Positions 17,279 through 26,132 are shown, counted from the first letter of the stretch. The stretch is DNA of 33,404 bases from Lysobacter sp. yr284 (GCF_900107375.1 NZ_FNPT01000034.1:1-33404); one strand, 5' to 3'. The notes: generated from the letters alone by a model not told the origin. Program-made: numbers and translations.

Positions 17279-18133
17279 ATGAGCACCGTCGATCCCGCCC
17301 TCGCCCGGCGCCGCGAACGCCTGCGCGCCGGCCCGCCGCCGCGGCCGGGCTGGCAGCCGTGGTTGCTGCTGGCCGCCTATGCCGGCTGCTGGGCGATGTT
17401 CGGCTACGGCCTGGGCGACGCCGCCCACTACCCGGTCGCCACCGGCTACCTGGCGCCGGAACTGCAGCCGCCGAACCAGACCCCGGCGCTGCTGTGGATG
17501 CTGTTCGTCGGCGTGTTCGCCGGCATGCTGCTGGGGCTGGGCGCCGACCGCGCGCTGGGCGCGATCCTCGGCGGCGCCGGCGGCGCCGCCGGGGCGTTCG
17601 CGATCAACCTCGGCGCGACCGCGCTGGGGCTGTGGCGCGGCGCCGCCGACCGTTGGACCGCGCCGCCGCGGCCGGGCTTCTTCGACGCCGGCGCCACCCT
17701 GCCCTGGGGCGTGGGCGGCTGGCTGAGCTGGAACGCGCAGCACTGGGCGCCGGCGCTGCTGGCCGCGCTCGCCGCGCTGCTGGCGGCGGTGGCGCTGACC
17801 GCGCGGCGCCGGCAGCGGCGGCGGCAGGAACGCGTCCGCACCACCCTGGCCCAGGGCCAGCGCACGGCGGGCACCATCACCGAGACCGCCGACACCGGCG
17901 TGGCGATCGGCCACCAGCCGCACATCCGCGTCGTCGCCCGTTTCAGCGACCACCTCGGCACCGAGCGCTGGGTCAGCAAGACCGGCCCGTTCGACCCGTC
18001 CCGGCTGCCGCGCGTGGGCGATCCGGTCCAGGTCTGGTTCCTGCGCGAGGCCCCGGGCGACGAAGACCGGATCGTGATCGGCTTCGGCAGCGAGGAAGAC
18101 GCCGAGGTCGAGGAACTGCTCGCCCGCCGATGA
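17279..18133 (+). CDS. DUF3592-type membrane protein, paralog 1
   Basis: A 284-residue protein with a basic N-terminus, a hydrophobic segment at ~26-46 (WQPWLLLAAYAGCWAMFGYG), two more membrane segments (LLWMLFVGVFAGMLLGLG and the following Gly/Ala-rich stretch) and a fourth at ~160-180, then a cationic stretch RRRQRRRQERV. The cytoplasmic or periplasmic C-terminal domain (~200-275) has the pattern GTITETADTG...VVARFSDHLG...DPVQVWFLRE...RIVIGFG, the small beta-barrel seen in DUF3592-type proteins. Function is unknown. The next gene is a clear paralog with the same layout. CATAAT (17238-17243) could be a -10 box, and GAAGGA precedes the ATG at a suitable distance. Confidence 0.75.
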   Translation: MSTVDPALARRRERLRAGPPPRPGWQPWLLLAAYAGCWAMFGYGLGDAAHYPVATGYLAPELQPPNQTPALLWMLFVGVFAGMLLGLGADRALGAILGGAGGAAGAFAINLGATALGLWRGAADRWTAPPRPGFFDAGATLPWGVGGWLSWNAQHWAPALLAALAALLAAVALTARRRQRRRQERVRTTLAQGQRTAGTITETADTGVAIGHQPHIRVVARFSDHLGTERWVSKTGPFDPSRLPRVGDPVQVWFLREAPGDEDRIVIGFGSEEDAEVEELLARR

Positions 18134-18261
18134 GCGCAGCGGCTGCCTGAACAGGGAAGGCGCGGCATCGGACCGGCTTCGCGCGATACACGGCTGAACA
18201 GCCCAGGACCCGGCTAAAACGTGGTTTACCACTGCAAGCGGGCATGCCAGCCCACGAAAAT

Positions 18262-18289
18262 TTGTGATTTAACGCACACTTTCTTTACT
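18262..18289 (+). promoter_or_regulatory. Candidate promoter of paralog 2
   Basis: TTGTGA (18262-18267) and TTTACT (18284-18289) with a 16-base spacer, in an unusually AT-rich patch (18255-18295) about 50 bases before the start codon at 18341. This suggests that the second paralog is transcribed on its own despite its tandem arrangement. Confidence 0.45.
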
Positions 18290-18340
18290 CCTCGAATGCA
18301 ACATGGCCCCTCGGTTCCCGACCGACAAGGAAGCCATGGC

Positions 18341-19138
18341 ATGAGCAAGCCCGCCCTCGCGAACGCGCACAGCCGCCTGCTGCCGCCCCCGGACCGCTTG
18401 CCGCTGCGGCTGTGGCTGCTGAGCGCGGTCTGCGCCGCCGGCTGGACCCTGTGCGGCTACAGCCTGGCCGGCGCGCTGGGCCAGCCGCCGGACGCGATCG
18501 CCCCGGGAGCGCCGCTGCAGGCCCTGCTGTGGTCGCTGCTGGCCGGCGGTTTCGGCGGGATCATCTTCGGCGTGTTCGTCAACGCCGGCTTCGGCGCGCG
18601 CTTCGGCCTGGCGGTGGCGCTGCAGACCAGCCTGGCGCTGGCCGCGGCCGCGCTCGCCGCCGGCTTCGCCCTCGCCCGCGCCTGGCCCTGGCATCCGCAC
18701 GCGGCGCTGACCGGCCTGGCCGCCGGCTGGCCGCAATGGCTGTTCGGCGACGCGCCGCGCTCGCTGCCCGCAGGCTCCGCCCTGATCGCAATGCTGCTGG
18801 CGCTGGGCGCGCTGGTGTGCCTGCGCCGCTACCGCGAGCGCAGCCGGCGCATCCGCGACCTGCTCGCCCACGGCGTGCGCGTGGCCGGCACCGTGGTCCA
18901 CACCGAACACGTCGGCACCGAGGTCTACAACCCGTCGCGGGTGCGCGTGGTGGTGCGCTTCAACGACCACGACGGCGCCGAGCGCCGGGTCGCCAAGATC
19001 GGCGACTTCGACCCGCACGCCCTGCCGCGCGCCGGCGAACGCGTGCTGGTGTGGTTCTACCCGGACGCCGCCGACGACGCCGGCCGCATCGTGGTCGGTT
19101 TCGGCGAACGGCCGCAGCTGTCGCAGGCGCTGGGCTGA
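18341..19138 (+). CDS. DUF3592-type membrane protein, paralog 2
   Basis: A 265-residue protein with the same plan as the preceding gene: a hydrophobic segment LWLLSAVCAAGWTLCGYSLA, then LLWSLLAGGFGGIIFGVF, further membrane helices, a basic RRYRERSRRIRDL stretch, and a C-terminal soluble domain GTVVHTEHVG...VVVRFNDHDGAERRVAKIG...ERVLVWFYPD...RIVVGFG. The alignable C-terminal domain shows that the two genes are diverged duplicates. Function is unknown. The ATG at 18341 has AAGGAAG upstream; the ATG at 18336 is out of frame and stops after two codons. A candidate promoter precedes the gene. The gene converges on the DUF6159-like gene. Confidence 0.75.
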   Translation: MSKPALANAHSRLLPPPDRLPLRLWLLSAVCAAGWTLCGYSLAGALGQPPDAIAPGAPLQALLWSLLAGGFGGIIFGVFVNAGFGARFGLAVALQTSLALAAAALAAGFALARAWPWHPHAALTGLAAGWPQWLFGDAPRSLPAGSALIAMLLALGALVCLRRYRERSRRIRDLLAHGVRVAGTVVHTEHVGTEVYNPSRVRVVVRFNDHDGAERRVAKIGDFDPHALPRAGERVLVWFYPDAADDAGRIVVGFGERPQLSQALG

Positions 19139-19169
19139 GGCCGCGCCGCCCGGTTCCGCCGGCCCGCGC

Positions 19170-19991
19170 TCACGCCCGGGCTTCGAGCGCCAGGCCCTCG
19201 AAGCCCGCCGGCACTTCGCCGTCGGTGGCGTAGCGATACAGCGCCGCCGAGTACACCCCGCCGAGCGCGCTCTGGTACACCGCCAGCCCCAGCAGGGCCA
19301 GCACCGTGAGCGCGCCCACCAGCACCGCCAACGCCGGGGACGCCTGGCCCAGCAGCCAGGCCAGGCCGAAGCCGCCCAGCCCCAGCGCCACCATCGCCAC
19401 GCCGCAGGCCAGGCCGATGCCGGCCATGCCCGCCGCGCTTTCGCCCCAGGTGCGCTTGAACATCGCCACCGAGCGCTTGACCGCGTCGACCGGGCCGACG
19501 TCCTCGGCGACCAGCACCGGCACCACCAGGAAGGTGGCCATGGTCCAGGCCGCGCCGAGCGCGCCGCCGATCAGGCGCACGATGATGTTGTTGTCGCGGT
19601 CCTTGAGCGCGTTGAGCAGCATGCCGACGGTGGCGGCGATGGCCGCATAGCCGGCGATCGCGCCGATCCGCGCGGTCGCCGCGCGCAGGCCGTCGCGCAG
19701 GGTCGGGTCGCCGCCTTCCAGCCGGATCATCGCCGCGCTGACCAGCGCGCAGTTGCAGAACACGATCACGAAGTACTGGCAGAAGTAGAACGCGAACGCA
19801 TACAGCGCCGCGCCGACGCTGTAGCCGTCCTCGAACACCCCCAGCGCCAGCGCCGGGACCAGGAAGGTGCCCAGCACCAGCAGCACGCAGGCGGCCGAGA
19901 TCACTGGGAACACCAGCAGCTCGCGGTCGGAATTGAGCACCGACGCGCTGGCCTTGGCCAACCGCCAGCTGCGCTTGATCTTGTCGAACAT
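19170..19991 (-). CDS. DUF6159-type multi-pass membrane protein
   Basis: A 273-residue protein with about six membrane segments. The N-terminus MFDKIKRSWRLAKASASVLN, followed by SDRELLVFPVISA, matches the form of the DUF6159 family (a short amphipathic head, then 'D.ELL.FP..S'). VAEDVGPVDAVKRSVAMFKRTWGE (core: DAVKRS, FKRTWG) is the other conserved loop. No enzymatic residues can be named; the role is unknown, and family naming is from memory of the pattern. The gene lies 156 bases downstream of folB on the same strand with a GC-rich hairpin between. Upstream of the ATG there is GAGAGG at a normal distance. Confidence 0.72.
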   Translation of the reverse strand: MFDKIKRSWRLAKASASVLNSDRELLVFPVISAACVLLVLGTFLVPALALGVFEDGYSVGAALYAFAFYFCQYFVIVFCNCALVSAAMIRLEGGDPTLRDGLRAATARIGAIAGYAAIAATVGMLLNALKDRDNNIIVRLIGGALGAAWTMATFLVVPVLVAEDVGPVDAVKRSVAMFKRTWGESAAGMAGIGLACGVAMVALGLGGFGLAWLLGQASPALAVLVGALTVLALLGLAVYQSALGGVYSAALYRYATDGEVPAGFEGLALEARA

Positions 19992-20107
19992 CGGCCTCTC
20001 CCCAGGGCTGGATGACGGCGCATCGTCGGCGCTGCGCGGGCCGCGCGCAAGTGGCGGCGCGCGCGCTGCGCGCGGGGCGACCGTGGCGAAGGGCGAATGC
20101 GGGAACC

Positions 20108-20140
20108 GGCGCGGCAGGCGGCGGCGCCTGCCGCCGCGCC
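20108..20140 (-). terminator. GC-rich hairpin downstream of folB
   Basis: GGCGCGGCAGGCG (20108-20120) can pair with CGCCTGCCGCCGCGCC (20125-20140) with a small bulge, starting eight bases past the folB stop on the minus strand. There is no U-tract, so it may only weaken read-through or stabilise the transcript. Confidence 0.4.
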
Positions 20141-20147
20141 GTGTTCG

Positions 20148-20510
20148 CTATGCCCGCGCCGCGGCCGTGCGCACGATGCGCACGCCGACGCCGCGCGCGT
20201 TGCGGATCGCACCGGGCTTGGTGAGCGTGAGCGCGACCTGGCGCACGCCGAATTCCTCGATCACGATCGCCGCGACCCGCTCGGCCAGGGTCTCGACCAG
20301 GCCGAAGCGCGATTCGGCGACGAACGCGGTGATGCGCGCGCACACCGCGGCATAGTCGAGGGTGTGCTCGATCGCATCGCTGGCGGCCGGCACGGTGTTG
20401 TCGAAGGCCATGTCCAGGTCGAACACCAGCGGCTGGCGGATCTCGCGTTCCCAGTCGTAGATGCCGATGACGGCCTCGATTTCCAGGCCTTCAATGAATA
20501 CGTGGTCCAT
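20148..20510 (-). CDS. folB: Dihydroneopterin aldolase
   Basis: A 120-residue enzyme of folate biosynthesis that converts 7,8-dihydroneopterin to 6-hydroxymethyl-dihydropterin and glycolaldehyde. Visible motifs are the N-terminal MDHVFIEGLEIEAVIGIYDW (here exactly 20 residues), HTLDYAAVC, FGLVETLAERVA, and LTLTKPGAIRNARGV, where Lys98 is the expected catalytic lysine. Length matches the family (~120). The gene sits 241 bases downstream of tsaD on the same strand, separated by a REP pair, so it may have its own promoter or be read through from tsaD. Confidence 0.93.
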   Translation of the reverse strand: MDHVFIEGLEIEAVIGIYDWEREIRQPLVFDLDMAFDNTVPAASDAIEHTLDYAAVCARITAFVAESRFGLVETLAERVAAIVIEEFGVRQVALTLTKPGAIRNARGVGVRIVRTAAARA

Positions 20511-20603
20511 GAGCGGTGCGCGATGCCAGGCAGACGGCGATGCGGCGCAATGTACCTGAGCGCAGCGGCGCTTGTCGCGGCGCGACGGTGGCGGGAGTTG
20601 CGT

Positions 20604-20698
20604 CGCGGTCGCGGCGTCGCGGCCGCGGCTCGCGCCGCTCTTACAGTCCGATACGAAATCCGCCGCCCCTGTAGGAGCGGCGCGAGCCGCGACCGCGA
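20604..20698. repeat. GTAG-class REP inverted pair D
   Basis: Reverse unit 20604-20646 (ending GCTCTTACAG, with an extra GTCGCGGC duplication) and forward unit 20669-20698 (CTGTAGGAGCGGCGCGAGCC...). It fills the space between folB and tsaD. Confidence 0.85.
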
Positions 20699-20751
20699 CA
20701 CTGCGCAGACGACGAACGCCCCACCGCAGCGACGCTGCGCCACGACGCCGC

Positions 20752-21774
20752 TCAAACCGCGTTGAGCAACGCCATGTCCCACCGCGGCGTCACCGTCACC
20801 GCCGCATCCGCGCGCTGCCCCGCCTGCAGGCGCAGCGCGCCGGCGTAGGCGATCATCGCGCCGTTGTCGGTGCAGAACATCGGCCGCGGGAACGCGACCC
20901 GGCCGCCGCGCTTGGCGGCCATCGCCGCCAGCCTGGCGCGCAGGCGCTTGTTCGCGCCGACGCCGCCGGCCACCACCAGGGTGTCGCAGCCGGCCGCATC
21001 CAACGCGCGCTCGCATTTGATCGCCAACGTGTCGACCACCGCGTCCTCGAACCCGCGGGCGATGTCGGCGCGGGTCTTGTCGCTCTTGTCGCTGTTCTTC
21101 CAGGCCAGCAGCACCTGGGTCTTGAGGCCGCTGAAGCTGAAATCCAGGCCGGGCCGGTCGGTCATCGGGCGGGCGAACTTGAACGCGCCGGGCGTGCCGA
21201 GTTCGGCCTGCGCCGCGAGCTGCGGGCCGCCCGGGTACGGCAGGCCCATCAGCTTGGCGGTCTTGTCGAAGGCCTCGCCGGCGGCGTCGTCGAGGGTCTC
21301 GCCGAGCAGCCGGTACTGGCCGATGCGCTCGACCGCGACCAACTGGGTGTGCCCGCCGGAGACCAGCAGGGCCACGAACGGCGGCTCGGGCCGGCCGAGC
21401 GGGTCGTCCTCCATCAGCGGCGCCAGCAGGTGGCCTTCCATGTGGTGCACGCCGATCGCCGGCAGCTCCAGCGCCCAGGCCAGCGCGCGGGCGACGCCGG
21501 CGCCGACCAGCAGCGCACCGACCAGGCCGGGGCCGGCGGTGTAGGCCACCCCGTCCAGTTCGTCGGTGCGCAGGCCGGCCTCGGCCAGGGTCTGGCGGAT
21601 CAAGGGCAGCAGCTTGCGCACGTGGTCGCGGCTGGCCAGCTCGGGCACGACGCCGCCGTACTCGGCGTGCAGGGCGATCTGGCTGTACAGGGCGTGCGCG
21701 CGCAGGCCGGTGTCGGTGTCGTAGACGGCGACCCCGGTCTCGTCGCAGCTGGTTTCGATACCCAGGACTTTCAT
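20752..21774 (-). CDS. tsaD: tRNA N6-threonylcarbamoyladenosine synthase subunit TsaD
   Basis: A 340-residue protein that transfers threonylcarbamoyl to A37 of ANN-decoding tRNAs together with TsaB and TsaE. The N-terminus [19 protein letters not shown] is the family signature, and HHMEGH (110-115) supplies the metal-binding histidines. Further motifs are [46 protein letters not shown] and [13 protein letters not shown]. Length is normal. The start at 21774 begins the conserved motif; the upstream extension is Arg-rich and rejected. It is divergent from rpsU, the classical gcp-rpsU arrangement of gammaproteobacteria. Confidence 0.97.
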   Translation of the reverse strand: MKVLGIETSCDETGVAVYDTDTGLRAHALYSQIALHAEYGGVVPELASRDHVRKLLPLIRQTLAEAGLRTDELDGVAYTAGPGLVGALLVGAGVARALAWALELPAIGVHHMEGHLLAPLMEDDPLGRPEPPFVALLVSGGHTQLVAVERIGQYRLLGETLDDAAGEAFDKTAKLMGLPYPGGPQLAAQAELGTPGAFKFARPMTDRPGLDFSFSGLKTQVLLAWKNSDKSDKTRADIARGFEDAVVDTLAIKCERALDAAGCDTLVVAGGVGANKRLRARLAAMAAKRGGRVAFPRPMFCTDNGAMIAYAGALRLQAGQRADAAVTVTPRWDMALLNAV

Positions 21775-21864
21775 CGCCGGGCGGCCTGCGGTCGGCCGCG
21801 GGGCACCGCGGGGGCTGCTGTAGCGGCCGATTTCTGGGAGAATGTCGCGTTCATACCGCCTATG

Positions 21865-21894
21865 TTGCACCTTCCGTCCGAGCACCGCTATAAT
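21865..21894 (+). promoter_or_regulatory. Promoter of rpsU
   Basis: TTGCAC (21865-21870) and a perfect TATAAT (21889-21894) with an 18-base spacer, giving a start about 45 bases before the rpsU ATG. This is the best sigma-70-type promoter in the window, as expected for a ribosomal-protein operon. Confidence 0.8.
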
Positions 21895-21945
21895 GCGCGG
21901 CTCTTCTCCCGGCCTGCCCGGGCTGGTCCCTTAACGAGAAAACGT

Positions 21946-22161
21946 ATGCCCAGCGTCAAAGTCCGCGAAAACGAGCCTTTCGAGTTTGCCCTGCGCCGCT
22001 TCAAGCGCACCTGCGAGAAGGCCGGCGTCCTGGCCGAGACCCGCAAGCGCGAGTTCTACGAAAAGCCGACGCAGGAACGCAAGCGCAAGGCCGCTGCCGC
22101 GGTGAAGCGCCAGGCCCGTCGCGCTTCGCGCGATGTGACCAAGCGCCAGCGCCTGTACTGA
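21946..22161 (+). CDS. rpsU: 30S ribosomal protein S21
   Basis: A 71-residue basic protein of the small ribosomal subunit, needed for efficient initiation. The sequence [20 protein letters not shown] (first 20 residues) is the standard S21 start, followed by RTCEKAGVL and the Lys/Arg-rich tail with [10 protein letters not shown] and KRQRLY. Length equals that of E. coli S21. ACGAGAAA lies before the ATG. It is the first gene of the rpsU-yqeY-(yihY)-dnaG block, and a hairpin downstream may reduce read-through. Confidence 0.97.
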   Translation: MPSVKVRENEPFEFALRRFKRTCEKAGVLAETRKREFYEKPTQERKRKAAAAVKRQARRASRDVTKRQRLY

Positions 22162-22220
22162 TCGCGCTTTCCGCGCTGCACCGGCTTCGCGGCCGGCGCC
22201 TGCGAGGATCGATCGACCTT

Positions 22221-22253
22221 CGAGCCGGCTGCGCCTCGTGCGCTGCCGGCTCG
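22221..22253 (+). terminator. Hairpin between rpsU and yqeY
   Basis: CGAGCCGGC (22221-22229) pairs with GCCGGCTCG (22245-22253) around a 15-base loop, 60 bases after the rpsU stop, followed by TTGCGTTTGCG. It is likely an attenuating terminator that lets S21 be made in excess over the distal gene products, as in other rpsU-dnaG operons. Confidence 0.6.
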
Positions 22254-22366
22254 TTGCGTTTGCGCTTCGGCGAACCGCGGCCTGAAGTGCGCAGCTGGTC
22301 CGGTTTTGCCGGGCCCGGCGCGCGGTCCGCGCCCGCCTCCCTTTTCCCCACTCCCGGATTCGTCCC

Positions 22367-22813
22367 ATGAGCCTCAAGCAACGCCTCACCGACGATATGA
22401 AGGCCGCGATGAAGAGCGGCGACAAGCATTCCCTGGGCGTGATCCGCCTGATCAACGCCGCGATCAAGCAAAAGGAAGTCGACGAGCGCATCGAGCTCGA
22501 CGACGCCGCCGTGATCGCCGTGCTCGACAAGATGGTCAAGCAGCGCCGCGACTCGATCACCCAGTACGAAGCCGCCCAGCGCGACGACCTGGCCCAGATC
22601 GAGCGCGACGAGATGGTGGTGATCGACCGCTACCTGCCGGCCAAGATGGGCGAGGCCGAGATCCTGGCCGTGCTCGACGCCACCATCGCCGAAGTCGGCG
22701 CGACCGGCCCGGCCGACCTGGGCAAGCTGATGGGCCCGCTCAAGGCCAAGCTCGGCGGCAAGGCCGACATGGGCCAGGTTTCGGCGCTGGCCAAGCAGCG
22801 GCTGGCGGGCTGA
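22367..22813 (+). CDS. yqeY: GatB/YqeY domain protein
   Basis: A 148-residue cytoplasmic protein related to the tRNA-binding tail of GatB. The start MSLKQRLTDDMKAAMKSGDK (20 residues) is typical, with VIRLINAAIKQKEVD, LDKMVKQRRDSI and EIERDE-like AQIERDEMVVIDRYLP conserved; the C-terminus has DLGKLMGPLKAKLGGKADMG. It is thought to bind tRNA, but the exact role is unknown. It commonly sits between rpsU and dnaG. A strong intrinsic terminator follows. Confidence 0.93.
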   Translation: MSLKQRLTDDMKAAMKSGDKHSLGVIRLINAAIKQKEVDERIELDDAAVIAVLDKMVKQRRDSITQYEAAQRDDLAQIERDEMVVIDRYLPAKMGEAEILAVLDATIAEVGATGPADLGKLMGPLKAKLGGKADMGQVSALAKQRLAG

Positions 22814-22869
22814 GATCGCCGCCGCGCCGAAGTCGGGCGCGGGCGTCGATCGGGTTTCGAAACACGCTG

Positions 22870-22904
22870 AGCCGGTGCGGCCTTGTGTCGCGCCGGCTTT
22901 TTTT
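22870..22904 (+). terminator. Intrinsic terminator of yqeY
   Basis: AGCCGGTGC (22870-22878) pairs with GCGCCGGCT (22890-22898, one G-T pair), followed by a run of seven T (22898-22904) and GTTTG. This is the clearest Rho-independent terminator in the window and cuts dnaG and yihY off from the rpsU promoter. Confidence 0.88.
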
Positions 22905-22936
22905 GTTTGTGGAAGAGCCGGTTCGCGGCGGGTTGC

Positions 22937-23035
22937 GCGGTCGCGGCGGTGTCGCGGCCGCGGCTTGCGCCGCTCCTACCGGGGCTGCGGCGGGCTTCGC
23001 TTCCGACTGCAGGAGCGGCGCGCGCCGCGACCGCG
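22937..23035. repeat. GTAG-class REP inverted pair E
   Basis: Reverse unit 22937-22980 (with a duplicated GCGGTCGCGGC section) and forward unit 23007-23035 (CTGCAGGAGCGGCGCGCGCC...), between yqeY and yihY. The forward unit has CTGCAG in place of CTGTAG. Confidence 0.8.
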
Positions 23036-23154
23036 ACCGCGCAATCGCGACGAAACCGGGCCAGCCGCCATCGCCCGACTCTAACGCCACGCCAACACAC
23101 GCCTAACCGGCTTGTCGGATACTGAACGCGACGCCGCCCGGTTCCGTTCGCCGC

Positions 23155-24231
23155 ATGCCCTCGACCGATCCCCGCCGCCCCGACGACGCCCCGCCCCGCT
23201 CCGCCGCCGCGGACGCCGCTCGCCCGACCCCGGGCGCCGACGCGCAGGCGCTCGCGCGCGAGGACGCCGCGGCCGCCGAACCGTCGCCGGCCGCGCCGCC
23301 GCCCGGCGACGGCGGGCGCCCCGCCGCGACCGGGCTCGCCCACGACGCGATGCAGCGCGTCCACTCGCTGCAGGCGCGGCTGGAGCAGAGCTGGCCGGGC
23401 AAGTTCGTCCAGCGCTTCGTCGACTACGACATCCTCGCCCTGGCCGCGGCGCTGTCGTTCTACACCCTGCTGTCGCTGGCGCCGCTGGTGCTGATGGTGC
23501 TGTGGCTGAGCACCGCGCTGTATCCGTCGGCGCAGGAGGAGTTCTTCCGCCAGATGGGCCTGCTGGCCGGCAACGAGGTCGAGAACACCGCGCGGCTGAT
23601 CGTCGCCAACGCCCAGCACCGGCCCGGCACCGGTTCGATGGCGGCGATGCTGGGCACGCTGGCGCTGCTGGTCGGCGCCTCGGCCGTGTTCGGCCAGTTG
23701 CAGGCCGCGCTCAACCGGGTGTTCCGCAGCGACGCCAAGCGCCTGGGCGGGCTGGCAGTGTGGCTGCGCAAGCGCCTGCTCTCGTTCGGCATGGTCATCA
23801 GCGTCGGCTTCCTGCTGGTGGTGTCGATGGCGGCGCAGGCGGCGCTGCAGCTGCTGATCGCCTACGTGCCGGACCTGCTGCCGGTGTTCGCCGCCGGGTT
23901 CTCGTTCCTTTTGTACGCGGCGGTGTTCGCGGCGATGTACCGCTGGCTGCCGGACCGGCCGGTGACGCGCCGGCGCGCGCTGTTCGGCGGCGCCCTGACC
24001 GCGGGCATGTTCATGCTCGGACGCAGCGCGATCGGCCTGTACCTGGGCCAGGCCAGCCTCGGCACCGCCTACGGGCCGGCCGGCGGGCTGGTGGTCATGC
24101 TGGTGTGGATGTACTACTGCGCGGTGGTGTTCCTGATCGGCGCGCTGATCACGGCGATGCTCGACGAGCATGCGCGGGTCCGCCGGCGGCTGGCCGACGA
24201 ACGCGCGGCGGCGGGGTTGGCGGCGGGCTGA
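23155..24231 (+). CDS. YihY/BrkB family inner-membrane protein
   Basis: A 358-residue protein with six membrane segments. The family's first helix is visible as DYDILALAAALSFYTLLSLA, then a loop with ALYPSAQEEFF, a helix LGTLALLVGASAVFGQLQAA followed by LNRVF, and LLYAAVFAAMYRWLPDRPV. The conserved C-terminal YGPAGGLVVMLVWMYYCAVV and FLIGALITA end the domain. The former name ribonuclease BN is a misassignment; the true function is unknown. Residues 1-65 are a Pro/Ala/Asp-rich disordered lead; an ATG at 23350 (MQRVHSLQARLEQ) would give a conventional family length and may be the true start. The C-terminal tail is Arg/Ala-rich. The stop lies 111 bases before dnaG, so co-transcription is possible. 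Confidence 0.88.
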   Translation: MPSTDPRRPDDAPPRSAAADAARPTPGADAQALAREDAAAAEPSPAAPPPGDGGRPAATGLAHDAMQRVHSLQARLEQSWPGKFVQRFVDYDILALAAALSFYTLLSLAPLVLMVLWLSTALYPSAQEEFFRQMGLLAGNEVENTARLIVANAQHRPGTGSMAAMLGTLALLVGASAVFGQLQAALNRVFRSDAKRLGGLAVWLRKRLLSFGMVISVGFLLVVSMAAQAALQLLIAYVPDLLPVFAAGFSFLLYAAVFAAMYRWLPDRPVTRRRALFGGALTAGMFMLGRSAIGLYLGQASLGTAYGPAGGLVVMLVWMYYCAVVFLIGALITAMLDEHARVRRRLADERAAAGLAAG

Positions 24232-24342
24232 GCCGCGCCGGCGGCCAACCGCCCGCCGCGGTCGCGGCCGTTGCGCCCCGCCCATGGCATCCTAGTCGCC
24301 GCTCCGTTCCGAGACTGCGCCGCCCCGCCGGGCGGCTCCCGC

Positions 24343-26097
24343 ATGGCCCGCATCCCCGACGCCTTCATCGACGACCTCCTCGCCCGCACCGACATCGTCG
24401 AGGTGATCGGCGCGCGCGTGCCGTTGAAGCGCCAAGGCAAGGAATACTCGGCGCGCTGCCCGTTCCACGACGAGCGTTCGCCCTCGTTCTGGGTCTCGCC
24501 GACCAAGCAGTTCTATCACTGCTTCGGCTGCGGCGCGCACGGCACCGCGATCAGCTTCCTGATGAACTACGACCGCCTCGAGTTCCTCGACGCGGTCGAC
24601 GAGCTGGCCAAGCGCGTCGGCGTGGAAGTGCCGCGCGACACCCGCGCGCGCAACGAGAACTCAGACACCCAGGACCTGGTCCACGCGCTGGAAGCGGCGC
24701 AGCGTTTCTTCCTGCGCCAGTACGCGGGCAGCGGCAAGGCCCAGGGCTACCTGGACAACCGCGGCGTCAGCATCGACATCCGCGACCGCTTCGGCATCGG
24801 CTACGCGCCCGACGGCTTCAACGGCCTGCGCGACGCGCTCGGCACCGACGAGCGCCGGCTCAAGCTGCTCGACCGCGCCGGCCTGCTGTCGAAGAACGAC
24901 AGCGGCCGGGTCTACGACAAGTTCCGCGACCGGGTGATGTTCCCGATCCACGACCGCCGCGGCCGGGTGATCGCGTTCGGCGGGCGCGTGCTCGACAAGG
25001 ACGACGGCCCCAAGTACCTCAATTCGCCGGAAACCCCGCTGTTCCACAAGGGCCGCGAGTTGTACGGGCTGTGGCAGGTGCGCCAGACCCACAACAAGAT
25101 CCCGCGGCTGATCGTGGTCGAGGGCTACATGGACGTGGTCGCGCTGTTCCAGCACGGCGTCGACACCGCGGTGGCCACGCTCGGCACCGCGACCACGCCC
25201 GACCACGCCGAGCTGCTGTTCCGCAACGCCGCCGACGTCTACTTCTGTTTCGACGGCGACCGCGCCGGCCGCGGCGCGGCGTGGAAGGCGGTGGAATCGG
25301 TGCTGCCGCGGATGAAGGACGGGCGCCAGGCGTTCTTCCTGTTCCTGCCCGACGGCGAGGATCCCGATTCGCTGGTGCGGCAGGAAGGCGCCGAAGGGTT
25401 CGACCGGCGTTTGCAGGAGGCGATGCCGCTGTCGCAGTTCCTGTTCGACAGCCTGTCCGCCGACGTCAACCTGCACACGCTCGAAGGCAAGGGCCGCCTG
25501 GCCGAACGCGCCAAGCCGCTGCTGGCGCAGATTCCCGAAGGCGCCTTCGCCGACTTGATGAAGCAGCGCCTGACCGAGCTGACCGGCGTCGGCGCGCGCG
25601 CGGCCTCGCCGCAGACCCACGTGCCGGCGCAGCGCGCCAGCGCCTCGCAGCGCGCGGCGGCGACGCCCAAGCGCTCGCTGGTGCGCAGCGCGATCGCCCT
25701 GCTGCTGCAGAAGCCGTCGCTGGCGGCGGCGTTGCAGCCGCTGGCCGGCTCCGAGCCGCCCAAGTACGCCTTCGAAGGCCTGAACCAGCCGGGCGTGGAC
25801 CTGCTGGCGGCGATCGTCAAAGTGGTGCAGACGCGGCCGGAAATCACCACCGGCGCGCTGCTGGAGCATTTCGTCGGGCACGACCAGATCGGCGCGCTGC
25901 AGAAGCTCGCCAGCCAGAGCTTGCCCGGCAACGAGGACTACCTGCAGCGCGAGTTCCTCGACGCGGTCGGGCAGCTGGAAAAGCAGACCGTGGTGCAACG
26001 GCTGGACGAACTGCAGGCGCTGCAGCGCGAGTTCGGGCTGGGCGACGAGCAGAAGCGCGAGTTGCTGGCGTTGCTGCAACTGCGTGCGGCGACTTAG
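24343..26097 (+). CDS. dnaG: DNA primase
   Basis: A 584-residue primase that synthesises RNA primers at the replication fork. The N-terminal CHC2 zinc domain shows CPFHDERSPSF and FYHCFGCGAHG (C39, H42, C60, C63). The RNA-polymerase core has YLDNRGVSIDI, FGIGYAPDGF, VMFPIHDRRGRVIAFGGRVL, and the Toprim motifs VVEGYMDVVAL and CFDGDRAGRGAAW. A linker rich in Ala/Ser/Gln (~425-450) leads to the helical C-terminal domain that binds DnaB. Length is close to the E. coli enzyme (581). The start at 24343 (MARIPDAFIDDLL) begins the conserved domain. rpoD, often the next gene in this operon, does not follow; instead there is a REP array and a convergent gene. Confidence 0.97.
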   Translation: MARIPDAFIDDLLARTDIVEVIGARVPLKRQGKEYSARCPFHDERSPSFWVSPTKQFYHCFGCGAHGTAISFLMNYDRLEFLDAVDELAKRVGVEVPRDTRARNENSDTQDLVHALEAAQRFFLRQYAGSGKAQGYLDNRGVSIDIRDRFGIGYAPDGFNGLRDALGTDERRLKLLDRAGLLSKNDSGRVYDKFRDRVMFPIHDRRGRVIAFGGRVLDKDDGPKYLNSPETPLFHKGRELYGLWQVRQTHNKIPRLIVVEGYMDVVALFQHGVDTAVATLGTATTPDHAELLFRNAADVYFCFDGDRAGRGAAWKAVESVLPRMKDGRQAFFLFLPDGEDPDSLVRQEGAEGFDRRLQEAMPLSQFLFDSLSADVNLHTLEGKGRLAERAKPLLAQIPEGAFADLMKQRLTELTGVGARAASPQTHVPAQRASASQRAAATPKRSLVRSAIALLLQKPSLAAALQPLAGSEPPKYAFEGLNQPGVDLLAAIVKVVQTRPEITTGALLEHFVGHDQIGALQKLASQSLPGNEDYLQREFLDAVGQLEKQTVVQRLDELQALQREFGLGDEQKRELLALLQLRAAT

Positions 26098-26132
26098 CGC
26101 GCGCCCACCGGTTTTTTCGTGGCGGCGCACGG

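Larger units (their letters stand above)
22814..23154. other. Gap between yqeY and yihY holding a terminator and a REP pair
   Basis: The stretch contains the yqeY terminator (22870-22904) and REP pair E (22937-23035). The remaining ~110 bases before the yihY start show no further recognisable signal and no gene. Confidence 0.6.
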
